Assembly (NCBI GenBank): GCA_017994815.1
Contig: JAGOJY010000009.1
Coordinates: 1-64,000 of the forward strand
DNA: 64,000 bases
Origin: Acidobacteriota bacterium
GTDB taxonomy: Bacteria; Acidobacteriota; Polarisedimenticolia; J045
Direction: 5' to 3'
The position numbers and the translations under genes were made by a program. The notes under the pieces are model-generated. The model worked only from the letters and a program-made list of their open reading frames with translations, made no database searches and was not told the DNA's origin. Of the stretch, positions 40,470 through 51,284 are shown one piece after another. Within the stretch, counting starts at the first letter, position 1, and every line of letters begins with the position of its first letter.

Positions 40470-40973
40470 ATGGGGGTCGGCCACGTGGATGTGCGCGAAA
40501 TCAAGGATTTGCTGCGTTACGTGCGCAGCGCCGAGTTCCAGGAGTTCGAGCTGGAAGTCGAGGGTCTCCGGCTGCGCGTGATCCGGGGCGGCACCAATCA
40601 CGTCACGATCACCCAGACGTCCGCGGCGGCCTCGCCGGCTGGTCCCGCCGCCGTCGCCGGCAACGGCGCGCTCCCGGCGGCCGAGGTGCCGGCCACTCCG
40701 GCCGCGGCGGAGCCGGGCAAGGCCGAGGACCTCTACGAGCAGACCTCGCCGATGGTCGGCACGTTCTACCGCGCACCGCGGCCGGGCGCCGACCCGTTCA
40801 TCAGCGTCGGCATGCACGTCGGCACCGGCCAGACGCTGTGCATCATCGAAGCGATGAAGCTGATGAACGAAATCGAGGCGGAGGTCCCGGGCACCATCGT
40901 CGAGATCCTCCCGGAGAACGCCCAGCCCGTCGAGTTCGGCGAGGTGCTGTTCCGGATCCGCCCGGATCGCTGA
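40470..40973 (+). CDS. accB: Biotin carboxyl carrier protein of acetyl-CoA carboxylase
   Basis: AccB carries biotin between the carboxylase and transferase steps of fatty acid synthesis. The 167-residue protein has the family N-terminus ([30 protein letters not shown]), an Ala/Pro linker and a C-terminal biotinyl domain with EAMKLMNE, biotinylated Lys130. The ATG at 40470 is used here; GTG at 40485, followed by DVREIKDL, has a GGGGG site and is a credible alternative start. It overlaps accC by one base and lies between pilus clusters. Confidence 0.93.
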   Translation: MGVGHVDVREIKDLLRYVRSAEFQEFELEVEGLRLRVIRGGTNHVTITQTSAAASPAGPAAVAGNGALPAAEVPATPAAAEPGKAEDLYEQTSPMVGTFYRAPRPGADPFISVGMHVGTGQTLCIIEAMKLMNEIEAEVPGTIVEILPENAQPVEFGEVLFRIRPDR

Positions 40974-42346
40974 TGTTCAAGAAGATCCTGATCGCCAACC
41001 GCGGCGAGATCGCGCTGCGCATCATCTGGGCTTGCCGCGAACTGGGGATTCGCACCGTCTCGGTCCACAGCGACGCCGACCGCGATTCGCTGCACGTCCG
41101 CTTCGCCGACGAAGAAGTCTGCGTCGGGCCCGCCCGCAGCACCGATTCCTACCTGAACATCACGGCGATCATCTCCGCGGCCGAGATCACCGGGGCGGAC
41201 GCGATCCACCCGGGCTACGGCTTCCTGGCCGAGAACGCGCACTTCGCCGAGATCTGCGGCGAGTGCGGGATCAAGTTCATCGGGCCGAGCCCGGCGGTGA
41301 TCCGCCGCATGGGCGACAAGGCGGAGGCCCGCCGGACGATGATCGCGGCGGGCGTCCCGGTCTTGCCGGGCAGCGACGGGACGGTCGAGGACCCCGCGGC
41401 GGCGCTGGAGATCGCGGGCCAGATCGGCTACCCGGTCATCGTCAAGGCGGCGGCGGGCGGCGGCGGGCGCGGGATGCGGGTCGTGGATGGTCCGGACGAC
41501 CTCCCCGGCGCGCTCGACACCGCGCGCACCGAGGCGGCGGCCGCGTTCGGCGTGCCCGATGTCTACATCGAGAAGTACCTGCGCCAGCCGCGCCACATCG
41601 AGTTCCAGTTGCTCGGCGACCAGCACGGCAACGTCGTGCACCTGTTCGAGCGCGAGTGCTCGATCCAGCGGCGCCACCAGAAGATCATCGAGGAAGCGCC
41701 GTCCACGGCGCTCGACGAGGCGCTGCGCTCGCGCATGGGCGAGGCCGCCCTGCGCGCCGCGCGGACCGTGGGGTACGAGAACGCCGGCACGGTCGAGTTC
41801 CTGCTCGACGGCGACGGGTCGTTCTACTTCATGGAGATGAACACCCGGATCCAGGTCGAGCATCCGGTGACCGAGAACATCACCGGCATCGACTTGATCA
41901 AGGAGCAGATCCGCGTCGCGCTCGGCGAGCCCTTGGCGTTCCGCCAGGAGGACCTCAGGATCAACGGCTGGAGCATCGAGGCGCGCGTCACCGCCGAGAA
42001 CCCGTGGAACTTCACGCCCAGCCCGGGCCTGATCACGGCCTTCCACCCCCCGGGCGGCCCCGGGATCCGGCTCGACACCGCGGCGTACGTCGGCTACAAG
42101 GTGCTGCCGTACTACGACTCGATGATCGGTAAGCTGATCGGCCGCGGAAACACGCGCGACGAGGTGATCTCGCGGCTGCGGCGCGCGGTCGATTTCTTCG
42201 TCATCGAGGGGATCCAGACCAACCTGCCGCTCATCCGGGAGATCGTGTCGGACGAGGATTTCCACGAGGGTCGGCTCTCCACCCGCTACCTCGACGGCCT
42301 GCTCGCGCGCCGCAAGGTGCGCGAGGCGAACGGCGTGGCCGGCTGA
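40973..42346 (+). CDS. accC: Biotin carboxylase of acetyl-CoA carboxylase
   Basis: AccC carboxylates the biotin on AccB using ATP and bicarbonate. The 457-residue protein has the full ATP-grasp biotin carboxylase layout: [28 protein letters not shown], the glycine-rich [13 protein letters not shown] lid, the [18 protein letters not shown] segment, and [15 protein letters not shown] near residues 284-298 with the catalytic Glu/Arg residues. Length is standard. The ATG overlaps the accB stop. Confidence 0.97.
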   Translation: MFKKILIANRGEIALRIIWACRELGIRTVSVHSDADRDSLHVRFADEEVCVGPARSTDSYLNITAIISAAEITGADAIHPGYGFLAENAHFAEICGECGIKFIGPSPAVIRRMGDKAEARRTMIAAGVPVLPGSDGTVEDPAAALEIAGQIGYPVIVKAAAGGGGRGMRVVDGPDDLPGALDTARTEAAAAFGVPDVYIEKYLRQPRHIEFQLLGDQHGNVVHLFERECSIQRRHQKIIEEAPSTALDEALRSRMGEAALRAARTVGYENAGTVEFLLDGDGSFYFMEMNTRIQVEHPVTENITGIDLIKEQIRVALGEPLAFRQEDLRINGWSIEARVTAENPWNFTPSPGLITAFHPPGGPGIRLDTAAYVGYKVLPYYDSMIGKLIGRGNTRDEVISRLRRAVDFFVIEGIQTNLPLIREIVSDEDFHEGRLSTRYLDGLLARRKVREANGVAG

Positions 42347-42534
42347 CCTTTCGCCTTAGTGCCGCGGCGCACGCGTAAGGGTTACGGCCGCGGGACATCT
42401 CGCAGCCGCGGCGTCTTGCCCCGAGAACACCCGGTAACCATGTTTCAGGTGGAGGGACCGCGACCCGGGGGCCTCCGTGGCGGACCGTTCCGCCCGGGGT
42501 GTCAGGGGGGTCGTGGATCCGGGAGAGAGGGCGC

Positions 42535-44271
<1,737 letters not shown>

Positions 44272-44301
44272 CCGCGCGACGGTGCGTGCCGAGGGGGTAC
44301 G

Positions 44302-45417
44302 GTGTCGGTCAGCCTGCAACAGCTGCTGAAGACGATGGTGGAACAGGGCGCGTCGGACCTGCACCTGACCACCAACTCGCCGCCGCAGATCCGGATCGAC
44401 GGCCTGTTGATCCCGCTGCAGCTGCCGCCGATGAGCGCGGCCGAGACCAAGGCGCTGGTCTACTCGGTGCTGACCGACCAGCAGAAGCACCGCTTCGAGG
44501 ACAGCCTCGAGCTGGACTTCTCCTTCGGCATGAAGGGGCTGGCGCGCTTCCGGGCCAACGTCTTCAACCAGCGCGGCGCGGTCGGCGCGGCGTTCCGCAC
44601 CATCCCGTGGGAGATCCGCTCGTTCCAGGAGCTGGGCCTGCCCGACGTGGTGGCGACGCTGTCGGAGCGCCCGCGCGGGCTGGTGCTGGTGACCGGGCCG
44701 ACCGGCTCGGGCAAGACGACGACCTTGGCCGCGATGCTGGACAAGGTCAACCGCGAGCGCCAGGCGCACATCGTCACGATCGAGGACCCGATCGAGTACC
44801 TGCACTCGCACAAGCGCTGCCTGGTCAACCAGCGCGAGCTGGGCTCGGACACCAAGAGTTTCCCCAACGCGCTGCGCTCGGTGCTGCGGCAGGATCCGGA
44901 CGTCGTGCTGATCGGCGAGATGCGCGACCTGGAGACGATCGAGTGCGCGCTCCGGATCGCCGAGACCGGCCACCTGACGCTGGCCACGCTGCACACCAAC
45001 TCGGCCTCGCAGACGATCAACCGCATCATCGACGTCTTCCCGCCGAACCAGCAGCCGCAGGTCCGGGCGCAGCTGTCGCTGGTGCTGGAGGGCATCCTCT
45101 GCCAGGCCCTGCTGCCGCGCGCCAGCGGCTCGGGGCGCGTCGTCGCGCTCGAGATCCTGGTGCCGAACTCGGCGATCCGGAACCTGATCCGCGAGGACAA
45201 GGTGCACCAGATCTACTCGATGATGCAGACCGGGCAGGCCAAGCACGGGATGCAGACCTTCAACCAGTCGCTGGCGACGCTGTACTTCCGGCGCCAGATC
45301 ACGATGCAAGTCGCGATGGGCGTGTCGCACAATTCCGAAGAACTGCAGGAGATGATCCAGCGCGGTGTCGGAACACTCGGGGGAGGCGCGGCGGCGCACG
45401 AGGGCGCGCGGCGCTGA
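44302..45417 (+). CDS. pilT: Type IV pilus retraction ATPase PilT
   Basis: PilT powers pilus retraction and twitching. The 371-residue protein contains Walker A GPTGSGKTTTLAAML (about 132-146), Walker B LIGEMRDLETI, the His box HLTLATLHTNSA and the C-terminal AIRNLIREDK motif that is diagnostic for PilT and needed for retraction. The GTG start at 44302 follows GAGGGGG. Its position between pilB and pilC is typical. Confidence 0.96.
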   Translation: MSVSLQQLLKTMVEQGASDLHLTTNSPPQIRIDGLLIPLQLPPMSAAETKALVYSVLTDQQKHRFEDSLELDFSFGMKGLARFRANVFNQRGAVGAAFRTIPWEIRSFQELGLPDVVATLSERPRGLVLVTGPTGSGKTTTLAAMLDKVNRERQAHIVTIEDPIEYLHSHKRCLVNQRELGSDTKSFPNALRSVLRQDPDVVLIGEMRDLETIECALRIAETGHLTLATLHTNSASQTINRIIDVFPPNQQPQVRAQLSLVLEGILCQALLPRASGSGRVVALEILVPNSAIRNLIREDKVHQIYSMMQTGQAKHGMQTFNQSLATLYFRRQITMQVAMGVSHNSEELQEMIQRGVGTLGGGAAAHEGARR

Positions 45418-45434
45418 AGGGCCGAGGAGGGGCG

Positions 45435-46637
45435 ATGTCGAGTTACACCTGGAAGGGCCGCACGCGCACCGGCGAGGTGCGCGAAGGTGTCGTCGAGGCG
45501 TCGAACCGCGATGCCGCGGTCGCCGTCCTGCGCCGGCAGGGCGTGATGATGCCCACGGTCGCGGAGAAGGGCCGCGAGCTGGCCGTGCCGCGCGTGCGCG
45601 GGGGCGTCAAGCGCAAGGACATCGCGATCTTCACCCGGCAGTTCTCGGTGATGATCGACGCCGGGCTGCCGCTCGTGCAGTGCCTGGAGATTCTCGCCTC
45701 GCAGCAGGCGAACAAGGTGTTCCAGGGAGTCCTGAACGAGGTCCGCGCCAACGTGGAGGCTGGCGCGACGCTGGCCGACTCGATGCGCAAGCACCCGCGG
45801 GTCTTCGACGACCTGTACTGCAACATGGTCGCTGCCGGCGAGGCGGGCGGTATTCTCGACACGATCCTGCAGCGCCTCTCGCTGTACATCGAGAAGATCG
45901 TCAAGCTGCGGGCGGCCGTGCGCGGGGCTTTGATCTACCCCGTCGCCGTGATCTGCATCGCCATGATCGTGGTCTGGGTGATCCTGACGTGGGTCATCCC
46001 GGTCTTCGCCGACCTGTTCACCGGCCTCGGCGCCCAGCTCCCGCTGCCGACGCGGATCACCATCGCCCTCTCGCACTTCATGCGCCGCTGGTGGTGGTTG
46101 ATGGTCGCGGGAGTGATCGGCGGCGTCATCGGTCTCAAGCAGTACTACAAGACCGAGAAGGGCCGGCGGGTCATCGACGGGGCGATGCTCAAGTTCCCCG
46201 TCATCGGGATGCTCCTGAGGAAGATCGCCGTCGCGCGCTTCTGCCGCACGCTGGCGACCTTGACCTCTTCCGGTGTGCCGATCCTCGACGGGCTGGAGAT
46301 CACGGCCCGCACCGCCGGCAACTCGATCGTCGAGGACGCGATCCGCAGCGTCCGCAACAGCGTGGAGCAGGGCAAGACGATCAGCGACCCGCTGCGCGAG
46401 ACGAAGGTCTTCCCGAACATGGTCGTGCAGATGATCGCGGTCGGCGAGCAGACCGGCGCCCTGGACACGATGCTGAGCAAGATCGCCGACTTCTACGAGG
46501 ACGAGGTCGACGAGGCGACGCAGAACCTGCTGTCGCTGCTCGAGCCGCTGATGATCGTGTTCCTCGGAACGATCATCGGCGCGATCGTGATCTCGATGTA
46601 CCTGCCGATGTTCTCGCTGATTTCGAAGATCGGCTAG
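45435..46637 (+). CDS. pilC: Type IV pilus inner-membrane platform protein PilC
   Basis: PilC is the polytopic platform that couples the ATPases to pilin addition. The 400-residue protein has two GspF-type repeats, beginning FTRQFSVMIDAGLPLVQCLEIL (about 65-86) and FCRTLATLTSSGVPILDGLEI (about 268-288), with transmembrane helices after each repeat (about 170-190, 215-235 and 370-395). Standard length for the family. It lies 17 bases downstream of pilT with a GAGGAGGGG site. Confidence 0.96.
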   Translation: MSSYTWKGRTRTGEVREGVVEASNRDAAVAVLRRQGVMMPTVAEKGRELAVPRVRGGVKRKDIAIFTRQFSVMIDAGLPLVQCLEILASQQANKVFQGVLNEVRANVEAGATLADSMRKHPRVFDDLYCNMVAAGEAGGILDTILQRLSLYIEKIVKLRAAVRGALIYPVAVICIAMIVVWVILTWVIPVFADLFTGLGAQLPLPTRITIALSHFMRRWWWLMVAGVIGGVIGLKQYYKTEKGRRVIDGAMLKFPVIGMLLRKIAVARFCRTLATLTSSGVPILDGLEITARTAGNSIVEDAIRSVRNSVEQGKTISDPLRETKVFPNMVVQMIAVGEQTGALDTMLSKIADFYEDEVDEATQNLLSLLEPLMIVFLGTIIGAIVISMYLPMFSLISKIG

Positions 46638-46651
46638 AAACGGTCCGGGCT

Positions 46652-46678
46652 CCGGGCCGGGCGGCGAGCCCGGCCCGG
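46652..46678. repeat. GC palindrome after pilC
   Basis: Eleven-base perfect arms (CCGGGCCGGGC and GCCCGGCCCGG) around a five-base loop, 14 bases beyond the pilC stop. It probably separates pilBTC from pilSR transcription. No T-tract follows. Confidence 0.55.
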
Positions 46679-46709
46679 GCGGCCCCGGAACGGACGCGGG
46701 GAGATCCTG

Positions 46710-48430
46710 ATGCGGGGGTTGCGCCGCAGCTTGCGGCGGCTCAACGCGGCGCGCGCCGTCGCGGTCTCGACGCTGCTCGTGGCGGCGTTCACGATCGAGT
46801 TGTTGTTCGCGCCCGGCCGCTCGCTGCGTCCGCTGTACCTGCTCTCCGCGACTGCGTTCGGCACGATCCTGCTGTACGCGCTCCTCGACCGGCGGCTGGG
46901 CAACACGCGGCTGCTCGCGAGACTGGAGGTCGCCGGCGACACGGCGCTCGTCGCGGGCTTCGTCGTCGCGTCCGGCGGCGCGCTGTCGCCGGTGTCGTTC
47001 CTGTTCGCGCTGCCGCTGATGACGGCCGCGGCCCTGCTCGGGCTGCGCAGCGGGCTCATCGCCGCCGGCGCGGCGTGGTGCACCTACGCGCTGCTCCTGA
47101 CCAGCGACCTCGTGCGCCTGCCGCCGGGCGAACTGCCGGTCGGCCAGGCGCTGCACGCCGCCGTCTCGCACATGCTGGGATTCCTGTCGCTCGGCGCGCT
47201 CGGCGGCGCGCTCGCCGACCGGCTCACGCGCACCGACAGCGCGTTGGCGGAACACCAGGGCGACCTCGCCGCACTGCGCGCGCTGCACGCCGACATCGTG
47301 GAGTCGATCAGCACGGGGATGCTGACCACCGACCGCGGGGGCGTGGTGACGTTCGTGAACCGCGCCGGGCTCGAGCTTCTGCGCCGTCCCGGGCCGGAGA
47401 CGATCGGGCGGCCGGCCGCGGAGCTGTTCGGCTTGCCCGGGGACTTCCTGGCCGAGGCCGGCGACCACCTCAAGAGCGGCCGCCGCTACCGCTTCGAGCG
47501 CAGCTGGACCCGCTCGGCGGGCGAGGATCCGGTGCCGCTCGGCTTCGCCGTGTCGGTCCTGCGCGGTCCGTCCGGCAGCCCCGAGGGCTGGCTGGTCGTA
47601 TTCCAGGACCTGACCGAGATCGCCTCGCTCGAGGAGCAGGTCCGCACGCGCGAGCGCATGGCCGCGCTGGGCGAGATGGCGGCAGGCATGGCGCACGAGC
47701 TGCGCAACCCCCTGGCCGCGATCAGTGGGTGCGTGCAGGTCCTCGGCTCGGCCGGCGCGAGCGAAGAGCAGCGCACGCTGATCGACGTCGCGACCACCGA
47801 GACCGAGCGACTGAACCGGATCATCCGCGACTTCCTGCAGTTCGCGCGGCCCGGCCCGTTCCAGCCGCGCCCGGTCGATCTGCACGGCCTGATGCAGGAG
47901 ATGGCGCAGATCCTGCGCAAGACGCCCGACCTCGGGCCGCGCCACCGCATCGACGTGGCGTGCGGCCCCGGGACGAGCATCGCGCTCGTGGACCCCGACC
48001 GGATCCGGCAGGTGTTCTGGAACCTCGCCTCGAACGCGCTCAAGGCGATGCCCGACGGCGGTCGCCTCGAGATCGAGGTCAGCGGCTATGGCGGCGACCG
48101 CGTGCTCCTCGCGTTCCGCGACGAGGGCCACGGTATGGACGGCGAGACGCTGTCCCGGCTGTTCCAGCCGTTTCACGGCCACTTCCCCGGGGGGGCCGGG
48201 CTCGGGGCGGCGATCGTTTACCGGATCGTCGAAGAGCACGGCGGGCAGGTGCAGGTCGTCTCCCGCCCGGGGCGCGGAACCGAATTGCGGCTTATGCTTC
48301 CTGCAGCCCCTCGCGACGCCACGGCGGGCGAGGGTGCGCGCCCGGCCCAATCAGAAGAAGAGGAGCAAGCGGGCGAGCCCGTGTCCGCCTCCGCCCCCGC
48401 CAAGCGGGACGTTGTCCCGGTGGAGGTCGC

Positions 48431-48440
<10 letters not shown>
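46710..48440 (+). CDS. pilS: Sensor histidine kinase PilS
   Basis: PilS senses pilin level in the membrane and phosphorylates PilR. The 576-residue protein has about six N-terminal transmembrane helices (about residues 15-180), a PAS domain (about 190-300), the HisKA box MAAGMAHELRNPLAAISG with the phospho-accepting His, and the ATPase domain with NLASNALKAMPDGG, FRDEGHGMD and GGAGLGAAIVYRIVEEHGG. The C-terminal tail is disordered. It overlaps pilR by 10 bases, as expected for a coupled two-component pair. Confidence 0.93.
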
Positions 48441-49813
<1,373 letters not shown>

Positions 49814-50045
49814 AAAAACCGGCGTAGACGCCGGGCGGCGGCGGCGCGTAGTGTCCTGTGTGAGGAGCCGCTCGGATAACCAGGGTCTTTCCGCAGTAAA
49901 TCGACCGCGGGGTGACACGGATTGTCACCCGCGGCGCCGCGCCGCGTCACCCCCCGGCGGGGCGGCGGCCGGGGTGGCACCGGGATCACCCGGGCAACAT
50001 ATTGCCTACGACGGAGTTGGCCGCGGGCGGGGCGGACCTGAGTCG

Positions 50046-50061
50046 TGGCACCTGCATTGCA
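50046..50061 (+). promoter_or_regulatory. Sigma-54 (-24/-12) promoter of pilA
   Basis: TGGCAC, five bases, then TTGCA matches the sigma-54 consensus exactly, with both the -24 GG and -12 GC. The start of transcription is expected about 12 bases past the -12 element (near 50072), leaving a leader of about 26 bases. It sits between pilR and pilA. Confidence 0.88.
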
Positions 50062-50097
50062 AGCAGTGGGGCGGACTCCAATGGGAGGTGACGGAAC

Positions 50098-50547
50098 ATG
50101 AGGAAACAGCGTGGCTTCACCCTGATCGAGCTGCTCATCGTGGTGGCCATCATCGGCATCATCGCCGCGATCGCCATTCCCAACCTGTTGAACGCGATCG
50201 ACCGCGGTAAGCAGAAGCGCACGATGGCGGACATGCGTTCGGTCGGCACGGCGGTCGAGTCGTACGCCGTGGACATGAACCGGTACCCCGACACCGGCGG
50301 TGCCGAGGACACCATCGACGGCTCGGCGCTGAGCCTCGAGCCGATCTACATCAAGAAGTGCCCGGCCACCGACGGCTGGCGGAACCCGCTGACGTACGAC
50401 TCGGACACCCACGAGTACACGGTCCGCTCGCCGGGCAAGGACAACGTCACGGCTGGGTTCGTGGGCGGTGCGACGAGCAACTTCGACGACGACATCTTCT
50501 TCCAGAACGGCTCGTTCACCCAGTACCCCGAGGGCGTCCAGCAGTAA
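50098..50547 (+). CDS. pilA: Major type IV pilin PilA
   Basis: The 149-residue product has a short positively charged leader ending in Gly6, followed by the class III prepilin signal FTLIELLIVVAIIGIIAAIAIPN. The prepilin peptidase cleaves between Gly6 and Phe7, and Glu11 is the conserved pilin glutamate. The rest has an alpha-1 extension and a small beta sheet with WRNPLTY, as in Geobacter-type or GspG-like short pilins. It sits directly behind the sigma-54 promoter. Confidence 0.93.
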   Translation: MRKQRGFTLIELLIVVAIIGIIAAIAIPNLLNAIDRGKQKRTMADMRSVGTAVESYAVDMNRYPDTGGAEDTIDGSALSLEPIYIKKCPATDGWRNPLTYDSDTHEYTVRSPGKDNVTAGFVGGATSNFDDDIFFQNGSFTQYPEGVQQ

Positions 50548-50560
50548 TCGACGACGATCG

Positions 50561-50592
50561 CCGGGCCGGCAGGGGCAGCCCCGCCGGCCCGG
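50561..50592. repeat. Nested hairpin between the two pilin genes
   Basis: Ten-base perfect outer arms (CCGGGCCGGC and GCCGGCCCGG) enclose a GGGG/CCCC inner stem with a CAG loop. The structure, 14 bases after the pilA stop, could end pilA transcripts or shield pilA mRNA from 3' decay, reducing expression of the second pilin gene. Confidence 0.6.
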
Positions 50593-50627
50593 CTCCTTCG
50601 GTCCATCCGGCCAACGGGGGTGAGTCC

Positions 50628-51110
50628 ATGCGAACACTCGTGCGACCGCCTTGCCCGAAGCGCCGGCCGCGCGGCCGGACCGAGCGAGGCTTCACGCTGA
50701 TCGAACTGCTGGTTTCGGTCGCCGTCATCGGCATCCTGTCCTCGATCGCGCTGATGAACCTGCAGAGTGCGCTCGACAAGGCCAAGCAGCGGCGCACGAT
50801 GTCAACGATGCGCGAGGTTGGCCAGGCGCTGCAGTCCTACGCCAACGACTTCAGCATGATGCCCACCAGCGGCATCCCCGCGGAGCAACTCGCGGACGCG
50901 CTGAGCCCGAACCTCTACTACCAGGTCCGGACCACGGACGGCTGGAACAACGGCCTCGCCTACACCGCGGACCTCAACCACTACACGCTGGAGAGCTACG
51001 GGCGCGACGGCGCCGACGGTCCCTTGAACGTCACGTACGGCACCCGCGAGCAGTTCGACAACGACCTCATCTACGTCGACGGGCTGTTCTCGGCCAGCCC
51101 GGAAACGTAG
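50628..51110 (+). CDS. Second type IV pilin-like protein
   Basis: The 160-residue protein has a longer, Arg-rich leader of 21 residues and the class III signal RGFTLIELLVSVAVIGILSSIALMN, cleaved after Gly21, with the conserved Glu26. Its globular half resembles PilA (RRTMSTMREVGQALQSYAND, GWNNGLAY) and ends in an acidic tail. It is probably a minor pilin or pseudopilin rather than the main subunit, because the strong sigma-54 promoter and hairpin favour pilA. The ATG at 50628 follows a GGGGG site. Confidence 0.85.
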   Translation: MRTLVRPPCPKRRPRGRTERGFTLIELLVSVAVIGILSSIALMNLQSALDKAKQRRTMSTMREVGQALQSYANDFSMMPTSGIPAEQLADALSPNLYYQVRTTDGWNNGLAYTADLNHYTLESYGRDGADGPLNVTYGTREQFDNDLIYVDGLFSASPET

Positions 51111-51139
51111 AGCGTCGCACCGCGCGTTTACGCGCCGCG

Positions 51140-51159
51140 GGGCCGCCTCCGGGCGGCCC
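51140..51159. repeat. GGGCCGCC/GGCGGCCC palindrome after the second pilin
   Basis: Eight-base perfect arms with a four-base loop, about 30 bases after the stop of the second pilin gene. It shares the core with the copies at 33641, 40347 and 60511. Confidence 0.55.
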
Positions 51160-51182
51160 TGACTGTTTAGAATGCCCGCGAC

Positions 51183-51284
51183 ATGAGGCCCGATGCCCGC
51201 TACCTTGCGCCGCCGGTGCTCACGGCCCTGCTCGGCGCGTTGGCCGTGCCGGGCCTGATGCCGCCGGCCGGGTCGGCGCCGTGA
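51183..51284 (+). CDS. Small 33-residue protein or leader peptide
   Basis: An open frame from ATG 51183 to TGA 51284 encodes a hydrophobic 33-residue peptide rich in Ala, Leu and Pro. Its stop overlaps the GTG start of the large membrane protein gene that follows (GTGA), so the two could be translationally coupled. A TAGAAT box at 51168-51173 would place the transcription start only a few bases before its ATG, so the mRNA could be nearly leaderless. Coding status is unproven. Confidence 0.4.
   Translation: MRPDARYLAPPVLTALLGALAVPGLMPPAGSAP

Noticed and set aside
44302..45417. Possible sulfate-reduction or general secretion role for pilT/pilC genes (GspE/GspF-type)
   Set aside because: The AIRNLIRE motif, neighbouring pilM-Q, pilS-R and pilA show a type IV pilus rather than a type II secretion system.
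45213..48350. 1045-codon minus-strand frame opposite pilC and pilS
   Set aside because: Antisense to two complete genes with clear motifs; the composition is typical of a shadow frame.
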